In this document: in pieces, positions 25,040-35,686 of the stretch | How the letters are laid out: each line of letters begins with the position of its first letter | How positions within the stretch are numbered: position 1 is the first letter of the stretch | Notes under the pieces: generated by a model | The model's database searches: none | The model's input: only the letters and a program-made list of their open reading frames with translations | What the model was told of the DNA's origin: nothing | Translations under genes and position numbers: made by a program | Assembly (NCBI RefSeq): GCF_001651805.1 | Contig: NZ_CP015839.1 | Span: 806,001 to 870,000, forward strand | DNA: 64,000 nucleotides | DNA from: Marinobacterium aestuarii | Lineage (GTDB): Bacteria; Pseudomonadota; Gammaproteobacteria; Pseudomonadales; Balneatricaceae | Direction: 5' to 3'

Positions 25040-25710
25040 ACAGGCTGCTGTTTAAAGCGGAAAATGGCTTCGCGACGGGCTTTGGCGCACCGGGGGAGCA
25101 GGGCCAGCAGGCGCGTGATCGTACTGCTGTCGTTGGGCTGCGCATTTTTCTGGCGGTTGTCAGCTCGTTTTTCCTGCTGTTCCTGATCGCCTTTATTGCC
25201 CGCTCCCAGATCGCCGACTGGCAGCCTTTGACCGAATCGGTAGCGCCCCTCAGCCGTACCGGGCTGCTGTGGCTGAATACTCTGGTATTGGTGATGGGCA
25301 GTCTGGGGCTGCAGTGGGGGCGGGTGGCCGCAGGGCAGGGGCTAAGGGGTGAGAGCCTGGCCGGATTGGTGTTCGGTGGCATCTGTGCACTGGCTTTTAT
25401 TGCCGGCCAGCTGTGGCTGTGGCGTACCTTTGTAGCCCGCGGCTATGGCTTTTCGGCCAATCCGGCCAATAGCTTCTTTTTTCTGCTGACGGGGCTGCAC
25501 GGCTTGCACCTGCTGGGGGGGCTGGTCGCCTGGGGCAGAACGCTCTGGCGTTACGGTCGCGGCCTGCCATTGGCTCAACTGGAGTCAAGCCTGTCTTTAT
25601 GCGCGATTTACTGGCACTACCTGCTGGCGCTCTGGCTGCTGCTGTTCGCGGTCCTGACCAGCAGCCCTGAAACCTATCGAGCAATCGCCGCCTTGTGTGG
25701 CCTGAGGTGA
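25036..25710 (+). CDS. Cytochrome c oxidase subunit III-like protein
   Basis: A 224-residue protein with about five hydrophobic helices. The motif FFFLLTGLHGLHLLGGLVAW near residues 147-166 is characteristic of heme-copper oxidase subunit III. It overlaps coxA by 4 bp and is followed by a second subunit III gene. Presence of two different subunit III-type proteins suggests that one has a structural or assembly role; which is catalytic-complex subunit III proper is unclear. Confidence 0.85.
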   Translation: MNRLLFKAENGFATGFGAPGEQGQQARDRTAVVGLRIFLAVVSSFFLLFLIAFIARSQIADWQPLTESVAPLSRTGLLWLNTLVLVMGSLGLQWGRVAAGQGLRGESLAGLVFGGICALAFIAGQLWLWRTFVARGYGFSANPANSFFFLLTGLHGLHLLGGLVAWGRTLWRYGRGLPLAQLESSLSLCAIYWHYLLALWLLLFAVLTSSPETYRAIAALCGLR

Positions 25711-25714
25711 TGAT

Positions 25715-26431
25715 ATGGCCGTGCACTCAGGGGGGCCTTCTGTAGCCCCGGCATCGGATTCTCGCCCCGCGGATATCGCTTCTAAGGGCTGGGAGGGGCT
25801 TTATAGCGACTGGTCTTCGGATCAGGAGGCCTTCAGACGGGTGTCCTGGGGCAAGACCATGATGTGGATCTTCCTGCTCAGCGATACCTTTGTTTTCTCC
25901 TGCTTCCTGATCGGTTATATGGCCGTGCGCATGACCACTACCGCTCCCTGGCCCAATACCAGTGAAGTCTTTGCACTGACCATTGCCGGTCATTCCATCC
26001 CGCTGATTCTGATAGCCATCATGACCTTTGTGCTGATCAGCAGTAGCGGAACCATGGCCATGGCGGTCAATTTCGGCTATCGCCGCGCCCGCGTCAGGAC
26101 CGCCTTGCTGATGCTGGCGACCGCGCTGCTGGGGGCGGCCTTTGTCGCCATGCAGGCGTTTGAGTGGAGCAAACTGATTGCAGAGGGGGTCAGGCCCTGG
26201 GGAAATCCCGAGGGCGCGGCCCAGTTTGGCGCCAGTTTTTTTATGATCACCGGTTTCCACGGTCTGCATGTGTCCATAGGCGTGATCTACCTCAGTACCG
26301 TGGCGCTGAGGGTGATACGGGGGCATTACGAAAGCAGCGGTAACTACCAGGCCGTCGAGATCGCCGGGCTCTACTGGCACTTCGTGGATCTGGTGTGGGT
26401 CTTTATCTTTGCGTTCTTCTATTTATGGTGA
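25715..26431 (+). CDS. coxC: Cytochrome c oxidase subunit III
   Basis: A 238-residue membrane protein with about five helices after a 45-residue cytoplasmic N-terminus. TMMWIFLLSDTFVFSCFLIG, FMITGFHGLHVSIGVIYL and LYWHFVDLVWVFIFAFFYLW are clear subunit III signatures. It follows the previous gene by 4 bp and precedes the subunit IV gene by 10 bp, within the same operon. Confidence 0.92.
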   Translation: MAVHSGGPSVAPASDSRPADIASKGWEGLYSDWSSDQEAFRRVSWGKTMMWIFLLSDTFVFSCFLIGYMAVRMTTTAPWPNTSEVFALTIAGHSIPLILIAIMTFVLISSSGTMAMAVNFGYRRARVRTALLMLATALLGAAFVAMQAFEWSKLIAEGVRPWGNPEGAAQFGASFFMITGFHGLHVSIGVIYLSTVALRVIRGHYESSGNYQAVEIAGLYWHFVDLVWVFIFAFFYLW

Positions 26432-26441
26432 GGTGCCGGCA

Positions 26442-26792
26442 ATGGAATCCATGCAGGAGCATATACAAGAGCATAAACAGGGGCAGCAGCATCCAATTAG
26501 CCTGTACCTGAAAATATGGGGTCTGCTGTTCGTACTCAGCACCCTGTCGTACCTGGTGGACTATTTTCATTTCCAGGGCCATTTGCGCTGGGTGCTGATT
26601 ATTCTGTTCATGCTGCTCAAGGCGGGGCTGATCGTGTCGATCTTCATGCATATGGCGTGGGAGCGGCTGGCCATCATCTATGCCATTTTGCTGCCCCCTC
26701 TGTGCCTGCTGGTACTGGTGGGAATGATGGCAATAGAGGCAGATTATGTCTTTCTGAGCCGGTTGCTGTTTTTCGGCGCGAGCGGCGGTTAG
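26442..26792 (+). CDS. Cytochrome c oxidase subunit IV family protein
   Basis: A 116-residue protein with three predicted membrane helices: residues about 24-41, 48-70 and 73-95. The motif LKAGLIVSIFMHMAWER matches the small subunit IV (CtaF/CyoD-like) of caa3 and bo3 oxidases. The ATG at 26442 is preceded by GGTGAGGTG and is preferred to an upstream in-frame ATG inside coxC. It is the last gene before a strong terminator. Confidence 0.88.
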   Translation: MESMQEHIQEHKQGQQHPISLYLKIWGLLFVLSTLSYLVDYFHFQGHLRWVLIILFMLLKAGLIVSIFMHMAWERLAIIYAILLPPLCLLVLVGMMAIEADYVFLSRLLFFGASGG

Positions 26793-26815
26793 GGCGACTA
26801 GACCGGGTGGGGCAG

Positions 26816-26859
26816 AGCGAAACCCGGGGTTGTGCTGCCGGCCGGGTTTCGCTTTTTTT
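26816..26859 (+). terminator. Intrinsic terminator of the oxidase operon
   Basis: AGCGAAACCCGG and CCGGGTTTCGCT form a perfect 12-bp stem followed by seven T. The MITE-like copy 2 begins 9 bp further on. Confidence 0.92.
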
Positions 26860-26867
26860 GAGGCTGC

Positions 26868-27136
26868 TAGTGTACTGCTTCGCCCTAATGGGTGCTTATA
26901 GAGCCCGCCAATTCGTGTCCGGCAAGGCGCCGTTCGCCGGTAATAGTGGGGCTCTTGCCAAGGGCGGTAACGCAGCAGGGCGCGAATTGGCGCGCTCCCT
27001 GTGGGCGAGCCGCCAGAAGGTCGTCCGCGGTGTTGCATTTCCTCGAAATAGGCCCACTATACCTTCGAAAATGCGCCGTGCGGCCAGCCTCCTGGCGACT
27101 CGCTAAAAGCGCCTCTAAGAGCGAAGCAGTACACTA
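26868..27136. mobile_element. MITE-like element, copy 2 (269 bp)
   Basis: Same length and nearly the same sequence as 705-973. Here the ends are perfect 16-bp inverted repeats: TAGTGTACTGCTTCGC and GCGAAGCAGTACACTA. Read with an extra C and G outside, each end shows CTAG, consistent with insertion into CTAG and duplication of TA. The right-hand TAG is also the stop codon of the convergent gene at 27134-27688. There is no coding capacity. Confidence 0.8.
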
Positions 27137-27688
27137 GATTGTGCGTTTGAACTGATGCCATTTCTGCTGCCAGGCGACCACCCAGTGCGGAGTGCCATCG
27201 CCGGTGCCGGCGAGTTTCAGGCGCGGATGCTGTTTCACCACCTGATCCAGAATGCTTTCCTGCTCAGGTTCGACATCGACGAAAAAGACATGCTTGCCAT
27301 GTTTTAGCAGGCGTTTGAAACGACGAAAATGCGCATTGGGTTCCTGGATGCCGAAGAAACCGCCTTCCCAAGTGCAAAAACCCAGGATGATGACCGCGAG
27401 GAAGGCGAAAGGAATCCAGCCTGCGGCGGTTTCAGTCCAGCCCATGCCGTAGGCGATGCCCAGCAGCAGCGCGGCCAGCACAACACCGATGATGGCACCT
27501 ATTTCACCGGAGTGCACAACATCCTGTTTCATGAACGATGCCACCTCCGGCAGGTGGTGCTGTTCGACTGCGGCTTCATTTTCGCTCAGCACATGGATCT
27601 GTTCCGTGCTGATACCCTTGGCTTCCAGTTCGTGCTCGACGGTTTCAAGTTCGTCGAGATCGTCACTGATGTAATAGTGCCGGTTCAT
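27134..27688 (-). CDS. Conserved two-helix membrane protein of unknown function
   Basis: A 184-residue protein. The N-terminal 65 residues look like a small alpha/beta domain (NRHYYISDDLDELETVEHEL). Two hydrophobic helices follow (residues about 66-84 and 91-109), then FCTWEGGFFGIQEPNAHF and a C-terminal domain. I recall similar proteins in Pseudomonas and Marinobacter labelled hypothetical or misnamed NAD/FAD-utilising. GGAGGTG before ATG 27688 sets the start. The TAG stop coincides with the edge of the MITE-like element, and because the target contained CTAG the native stop seems preserved. No function is proposed. Confidence 0.75.
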   Translation of the reverse strand: MNRHYYISDDLDELETVEHELEAKGISTEQIHVLSENEAAVEQHHLPEVASFMKQDVVHSGEIGAIIGVVLAALLLGIAYGMGWTETAAGWIPFAFLAVIILGFCTWEGGFFGIQEPNAHFRRFKRLLKHGKHVFFVDVEPEQESILDQVVKQHPRLKLAGTGDGTPHWVVAWQQKWHQFKRTI

Positions 27689-27962
27689 GACACACCTCCA
27701 GCGAGTTGGGCTGAGATCCCTCTGTCTCAAAAGATTGTTGCGGCGCTGGCAAGTAGCTATCTATTTGCTACTGCTTATACCATTTATAAGTATAGCAGCC
27801 TGTGGAGAGTAGGAAGCTGTTCAATAAGTACTCATGTATTATATTAACTATTTGATTTATAACTTATTTTTAGGATCATCTGAGGCGGCGCAAAGTCAGG
27901 GCAGAGGGCGGGTGCTGCCTCGGCGGGCATGCCAGCCCGTTGCAGTGTTGCAGCTCGGGGGA

Positions 27963-28406
27963 TCAGAAGCGACGTACGAGGACGGCGCCTGCCAGAATCA
28001 TAACAAGGCCGGCCAGGCGACCCGGAGTAATGGCCTGGGGAGCAAAGCCGAACAGGCCGAAGCGATCCAGCAGCAGGGCGCCGGTCAGCTGGCCGGCGAT
28101 GACCAGTGCCAGCGCAAGAGTTGCGCCTATGCGCGGCGCAAAAATGATCAGGGTAGTGACATAGAAGGCCCCTAGCAGACCTCCGGTCCAGGACCAGGCG
28201 GGTGCTGCGCGCAGTGCCTCGACGCCGGGCCAGGGCAGTCGCAGACCCAGGTAGCAGAGCCCAAGGGCAAGGCTGCCGACGACAAAGGAGGCGCCGGACG
28301 CCCAGAGGGCGGAACCGGCATTGCGGGCCAGGGTGCTGTTGACGCCTATCTGCAGTGCCAGCATGGCACCGGCCAGCAGCGTCAGCGGGACTCCCAACCA
28401 GTTCAT
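27963..28406 (-). CDS. DMT-family transporter, DUF606/YdcZ type
   Basis: A 147-residue, very hydrophobic protein with five predicted helices, the half-size form of the drug/metabolite transporter fold. The start LGVPLTLLAGAMLALQIGVN and FAPRIGATLALALVIAGQL match the YdcZ/DUF606 family, whose substrates are mostly unknown. GGAGG precedes ATG 28406. It lies 45 bp downstream of dihydropyrimidinase on the same strand, so it may belong to that operon and move a pyrimidine-related compound. Confidence 0.82.
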   Translation of the reverse strand: MNWLGVPLTLLAGAMLALQIGVNSTLARNAGSALWASGASFVVGSLALGLCYLGLRLPWPGVEALRAAPAWSWTGGLLGAFYVTTLIIFAPRIGATLALALVIAGQLTGALLLDRFGLFGFAPQAITPGRLAGLVMILAGAVLVRRF

Positions 28407-28451
28407 GCAAACCTCCATTCACTTGTTTGTTGATAGGGCGCGCTGAGCATA

Positions 28452-31504
<3,053 letters not shown>

Positions 31505-31867
31505 GATGCATCCTCTTTTTTGTTATAAGTATTACCGGTGCCGTCTGGACGCAGCCAGGCAGTCGGGTATCGCTCGGAGGTCGGGGTTTGCGAGTGTTGC
31601 TCAGTGCACTGTGCTGGTTATCATCTGGTAATTGCCAGGTGCAGGCATCAGTTTGCTGTACCGGGCAGTGTCGGGCGGCACAGGATTACGGAGGCGGGTG
31701 GAGCTATGGGTACTGCCGGCGATGTAGCCTGAGGGCAGGAGAGTAGCGGTGCGGTATAAGGTTCTGAACACGATCCTGTCTCCGTCTTGCCAAGCCTGGG
31801 TGTTTGTCTGCAACCGCTAAACGCTGGTTGATCGGACACGAGTCCCTGGCTGTGTTGTTATTGTTGT

Positions 31868-31883
31868 TTTACCTTTTGGTCAA
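31868..31883. promoter_or_regulatory. RutR-like operator A of the NCS1/dihydropyrimidinase operon
   Basis: TTTACCTTTTGGTCAA matches 12 of 14 defined RutR-box positions as recalled. It overlaps the end of the -10 box and the expected start of the leftward promoter, a classical repressor position. Confidence 0.62.
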
Positions 31884-31910
31884 TATATAACCTGAAAACA
31901 GACCGGGCAA
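31882..31910 (-). promoter_or_regulatory. Candidate promoter of the NCS1/dihydropyrimidinase operon
   Basis: On the minus strand, TTGCCC (31910-31905) and TATATT (31887-31882) are separated by 17 bp, a good sigma-70 pair. The leader to the transporter start would be about 370 nt. Confidence 0.5.
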
Positions 31911-31916
31911 GATAAT

Positions 31917-31932
31917 TTTTCCAAAAGGTCAA
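31917..31932. promoter_or_regulatory. RutR-like operator B of the NCS1/dihydropyrimidinase operon
   Basis: TTTTCCAAAAGGTCAA has an exact right half-site (GGTCAA) and a weaker left half, with 11 of 14 positions matching. It lies just upstream of the -35 box and 49 bp centre-to-centre from operator A. It may also act on the rightward MocA-like gene. Confidence 0.5.
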
Positions 31933-32034
31933 AAAATAAAACTGAGGGTCGGAGCAAGCCAAAGAGAAGGGGCGCTAAGTGCGACCGTGCCCGAAGGCTA
32001 TACTGGGCCTCTGAACTCAAGGCAGAAATTTACG

Positions 32035-32748
32035 ATGGCAAATAGCACTGAGACTGCAGTGGAACAACCGCAAATCAGGGACGCAGATAAAGCCAATAGA
32101 GTGGTGGCGCTGGTGATGGCGGCGGGCCGGGCGCGACGCTTTGGCACTGACAAACGGCGTGAAATGCTGCTACAAAATTCCCCCCTGTTGGTCGCCACTG
32201 TGCAGTCCATGGCGGCGGTATTCGATAGCGTGCGGGTGGTGATTCGAAGTGACGATGATCCGGCAGAACTGGGGCTGGAGCCAGCAACGGCATTGCCGGT
32301 GGGCGCTGTGCTTGTGACGACTGTCCGTTCCGTTCATGCCGATCAAGGCCTGGGTTTCAGTATTGCGGATGGATTCAGCACGCTGCGCGCGCCTCAGGCA
32401 ATAGCGGCGGCGGTGCTGCTGGGTGATATGCCCTGCATCACGTCCGGGACTTTCGCCATGCTGATCGAGCATGCTGCGGCGGATCGCATCGTCCGCCCTG
32501 CGTATCAGGGCGAGGCCGGGCACCCGGTGATATTCGGGCGTGACTTCTGGGGTGAGCTGTCACAGTTACAAGACGAAGCGGGCGCACGCTCTGTGATCCA
32601 GCGCCACCCAGAGGCCTGTATGCGTATCAAGGTTGATGACCCCGGTGTGCTGATGGATGCGGATAGGCCAGAGGACCTGGCAGCGTTGCGCGAGCGCTAT
32701 CAAAGCATGGGTACCTCTGAATATTTGTCTGCCCGGCCAGCTTCCTGA
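32035..32748 (+). CDS. MocA/MobA-like nucleotidyltransferase
   Basis: A 237-residue GT-A-fold NTP-transferase. VVALVMAAGRARRFGTDKR is the nucleotide-binding loop, followed by SVHADQGLGFSIADG, VLLGDMPCI (metal-binding Asp) and GEAGHPVIFG, as in MocA (molybdenum cofactor cytidylyltransferase). It is divergent from the NCS1 transporter and shares the operator region, so it may belong to the same regulon. No molybdoenzyme gene is visible in the window. A role with a different cofactor or nucleotide cannot be excluded. I prefer ATG 32035 to an upstream GTG at 31987. Confidence 0.75.
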   Translation: MANSTETAVEQPQIRDADKANRVVALVMAAGRARRFGTDKRREMLLQNSPLLVATVQSMAAVFDSVRVVIRSDDDPAELGLEPATALPVGAVLVTTVRSVHADQGLGFSIADGFSTLRAPQAIAAAVLLGDMPCITSGTFAMLIEHAAADRIVRPAYQGEAGHPVIFGRDFWGELSQLQDEAGARSVIQRHPEACMRIKVDDPGVLMDADRPEDLAALRERYQSMGTSEYLSARPAS

Positions 32749-32776
32749 TTTAGAAAATTTTCCGTCGGAGTTTCTT

Positions 32777-32802
32777 GCCCAGGTACTGCGCCTGGGCTTT
32801 TT
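32777..32802 (+). terminator. Intrinsic terminator after the MocA-like gene
   Basis: GCCCAGG-TACTGCG-CCTGGGC gives a 7-bp stem followed by five T. Confidence 0.85.
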
Positions 32803-32925
32803 CAGTTCTGGCTCAGCTTCGTCTTCTAGAGTATGAGCGCGCCAGCCGTGCATTTTACGGCGCCGGCCGATGCTTGTACGTAACGATTTACCGTTCGTGT
32901 CCTTGAAGAAAATGGAGGCAGTCTG

Positions 32926-33414
32926 ATGACCCGGAAGCTTTTTTCGCTGTTCAACCTGCAACGCCGCCTGCGGCTGGCCGCAGCCACAATCATATTCAGC
33001 CTGCCATCACTGCAGGCCCAGGCCGCCGATGAAGTGCGCCGTATCGACAGTTCCCAGAGTTTTGCGCAACTGGCTGAACGCCTGGATGCGGCGGTGGTGG
33101 CGAACAAGATGGTGGTGGTCACCCGGGCCAGTGCCAGCAAGGGTGCAGCCTCACGGGGTGTCAGCATTCCCGGCAACCTGGTGGTGGGGGTCTATCGCAA
33201 TGACTATGCCGTGCGCATGCTGGAGGCTAGCGTGGCCGCTGGCATAGAGGCGCCGCTGCGCTTTTATCTGACCGAAAACGCCGATGGCAGCACCCGCCTG
33301 AGCTGGGCGACACCGAGCAGCACCTTTGCCCCCTATGCCAGCCCCGCGCTGGATGAAATGGCGCAGGAGCTGGACGCGGTTTTTGCTGCTATTGCCCGTG
33401 ACGCCACCGAGTAG
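32926..33414 (+). CDS. Exported DUF302 family protein
   Basis: A 162-residue protein with an N-terminal signal peptide: a positively charged start, hydrophobic residues about 16-30 and a likely cut after LQAQA. The mature part is a DUF302 domain, a small alpha/beta fold found near sulfur, heavy-metal and thiol proteins; its molecular role is unsettled. GGAGG precedes ATG 32926. It is followed 13 bp later by a YeeE/YedE membrane protein, suggesting joint function in periplasmic sulfur-compound handling. Confidence 0.82.
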   Translation: MTRKLFSLFNLQRRLRLAAATIIFSLPSLQAQAADEVRRIDSSQSFAQLAERLDAAVVANKMVVVTRASASKGAASRGVSIPGNLVVGVYRNDYAVRMLEASVAAGIEAPLRFYLTENADGSTRLSWATPSSTFAPYASPALDEMAQELDAVFAAIARDATE

Positions 33415-33427
33415 GCAGGGTCTTAAA

Positions 33428-34552
33428 TTGTCACCGGCAGGTCGACTGCCCCGGGTGGCGGCCTGGGCCTTGCTTGTAGCAGGCCTGGGCTTGGCCGCGC
33501 TCGGCGCCAGTGGTGTACGTCATTTGGCGCTTTTTGGCGTCGGTTTGCTGATGGGTGCAGTACTGGTACTGACCGAAATCGGTTTTACCGCCAGTCTGCG
33601 CCGTTTCGTACTGGAATTTGATACCCGGGCGCTGCGCGCCCCGCTGGCGCTAATAGGCCTGACGACGCTGGCGTTTGCACCGTTGTTGTCCCTGGGTGAG
33701 GCCTTCGGGCAGCCACTGGCTGGCTCGGGTGCTCCCATCGGGATGCAGGTGGCGCTGGGTGCCTTGCTGTTTGGCATTGGCATGCAGCTTGGCGGAGGCT
33801 GTGGCTCCGGCACCCTCTATAGCCTGGGTGCCGGCAATGGCCGCATGCTGCTGGTGATCGTCGCCTTTTGTGCCGGCTCCTTTCTAGCCAGCCTGCAGAT
33901 GGGCTGGTGGCAGAGTCTGCCGGGCATCAACGCGGTGGTACTGGGTCAGGTGCTGGGCTGGTGGCCGGCGGCGCTGTTGCAACTGATCCTGATCGCGACA
34001 CTCTGGTGGCTCGCGGGCTTGCGCCCGGATGTGGCCAATCGTTCCCGCGCAGTCTGGCCCCTGTGGGTCGGCGCTCTTGCGCTGGCATTGCTGAACATGG
34101 CGACCCTGGCGCTGGCCGGCCATCCCTGGAGCATCACCTGGGCCTATGCGCTCTGGGGTGCCAAGGTCGCCACGCAGCTGGGCTGGGATCCGGCCGGCGC
34201 GCCTTTCTGGCAGGCGCCGTTTCAGTCCTCGGCCCTGAGCGGAGACCTGCTGCAGGATGTGACCTCCCTGATGGATATCGGTCTGGTGCTCGGGGCTCTG
34301 GGTGCAGCGCTTGCGGCGGGGCGCTGGGCATGGCGCTGGGATCTCAGGTTTGGCGCCATGATCGCCGCCATTATTGGCGGCCTGCTGATGGGTTACGGTG
34401 CACGCATTGCCTTTGGCTGCACCATAGGCGCCCTGGTCTCGGGTATTGCCTCCACCAGCCTGCATGGCTGGCTCTGGTTTGTGGCTGTGCTGCCGGGTGT
34501 CTGGCTGGGCGCGCAGCTGCGGCCGCTCTTTTTCGGCCAAGGGGCTCAATAA
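33428..34552 (+). CDS. YeeE/YedE family (thiosulfate-type) transporter
   Basis: A polytopic protein of about 374 residues with nine or more helices. It has the two cysteine-containing family motifs: MQLGGGCGSGTLYSLGAGN and IAFGCTIGALVSGIASTSLH, which in thiosulfate transporter TsuA relatives relay the sulfur compound through the membrane. I place the start at TTG 33428, behind AGGCAGGG and after the DUF302 stop; the frame continues upstream inside DUF302 without a plausible start, and GTG 33455 is another option. Substrate is probably thiosulfate or a similar sulfur anion. Confidence 0.82.
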   Translation: MSPAGRLPRVAAWALLVAGLGLAALGASGVRHLALFGVGLLMGAVLVLTEIGFTASLRRFVLEFDTRALRAPLALIGLTTLAFAPLLSLGEAFGQPLAGSGAPIGMQVALGALLFGIGMQLGGGCGSGTLYSLGAGNGRMLLVIVAFCAGSFLASLQMGWWQSLPGINAVVLGQVLGWWPAALLQLILIATLWWLAGLRPDVANRSRAVWPLWVGALALALLNMATLALAGHPWSITWAYALWGAKVATQLGWDPAGAPFWQAPFQSSALSGDLLQDVTSLMDIGLVLGALGAALAAGRWAWRWDLRFGAMIAAIIGGLLMGYGARIAFGCTIGALVSGIASTSLHGWLWFVAVLPGVWLGAQLRPLFFGQGAQ

Positions 34553-34573
34553 GGTCATCGTTACCGGTGCCGC

Positions 34574-35506
34574 TTAGGCCTGGGCGGCTTCTGCCTGTAT
34601 CAGTAGATCCAGTTCTTCCAGATAACTTTCCAGCACTAGATTCGAGGGTGCGCCCTTGCGAGTGATGGCGCTGTACTGGGTGATATAGCGGTATTGCGTC
34701 GGATTCAATGCCCGCATCAGACCTTCACCTATCCAGCGCTCGGCGTAGTGGGTTGGCAGAAAACCAATGTACTGGCCGGTGAGAATCAGAAAGGCGATGC
34801 CTTCGCGATCGGTGGCAGAGGCTGCGGCCTTGAGGGGCTCGTGCAGGGTTTTAACCTGGGCGGTCTGGGCGTAGGCGGGCAGTACGGCGTCGCAGGCCGC
34901 CAGCTGTTTGGCGCTGATGCCGGTTGCATCGAAAAGTCTGTGCTGATGGCTGCAGTAGAGCAGCGACTCTTCTTCGTACAGCAGGCGGTAATGCAGCCCC
35001 GGCAGCGTTTTCAGCGCCGGGATCACCCCGGTGTGCAGGCGCCCGTCCAGTACTCCAAGCTCGATCTCGGTGGGGGGGATCATGCGGATATTGATGCGAA
35101 TGTCGCCGCGCTTTTTCAGGGCATTGAGGGCGTTGGTGATATGCATCTGCGGCATGGTGACCAGGTTATCGGTGATGCCTATATTCAGCTCCCCCTTGAG
35201 CTGGGCGTGCAGGCCATTGACCCGGGTACGAAAACCTTCGATCGCCGCCAGCAGTTGCAGCGTGGCCTCGTATACCTCGGCGCCTTCTTCCGTCAGGGCA
35301 AAGCCGCTGCGCCCGCGCTGACACAGCCGCAGTGCCAGGCGACTTTCAAGATCATTCATGGCAATGCTGATGGCCGCCCGGCTGATATTCAGCTCCACCT
35401 CTGCCGCCGAAAAACCGCCGCACTCCACCACCTTGCGATAGATGCGCAGCAGGCGCAGGTCGGTATCACTCAGCTGGCCGGGCAGGACGGGCTTGCGGGT
35501 TTTCAT
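34574..35506 (-). CDS. LysR-family transcriptional regulator
   Basis: A 310-residue regulator with an N-terminal winged HTH (residues about 14-75, including GGFSAAEVELNISRAAISIAMNDLE) and a periplasmic-binding-like effector domain. GAGGAA precedes ATG 35506. It is divergent from the beta-alanine transaminase and semialdehyde dehydrogenase genes, with a perfect 12-bp palindrome between them, so it most likely controls them. The effector may be beta-alanine or another omega-amino acid, which is inference. Confidence 0.9.
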   Translation of the reverse strand: MKTRKPVLPGQLSDTDLRLLRIYRKVVECGGFSAAEVELNISRAAISIAMNDLESRLALRLCQRGRSGFALTEEGAEVYEATLQLLAAIEGFRTRVNGLHAQLKGELNIGITDNLVTMPQMHITNALNALKKRGDIRINIRMIPPTEIELGVLDGRLHTGVIPALKTLPGLHYRLLYEEESLLYCSHQHRLFDATGISAKQLAACDAVLPAYAQTAQVKTLHEPLKAAASATDREGIAFLILTGQYIGFLPTHYAERWIGEGLMRALNPTQYRYITQYSAITRKGAPSNLVLESYLEELDLLIQAEAAQA

Positions 35507-35566
35507 GGTGCAGTTCCTCAGCACGGGGGACAGCTAGCAGGATAAAACAAAGCGCCGGTTTAAGTT

Positions 35567-35578
35567 AAGTAATTACTT
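35567..35578. promoter_or_regulatory. Candidate LysR operator (perfect palindrome)
   Basis: AAGTAATTACTT is a perfect 12-bp palindrome in the 180-bp region between the divergent LysR gene and the transaminase operon. Location and symmetry suggest a regulator site. Confidence 0.4.
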
Positions 35579-35686
35579 GTGTGAAGGTTAATACGTTTGG
35601 GTTTAATTTACATTGGAGCTTGGGCACACTCGATTCATACCGAGTCACCTAACCTTTATCGCCATATGAATAACAAGGGGTATGCC

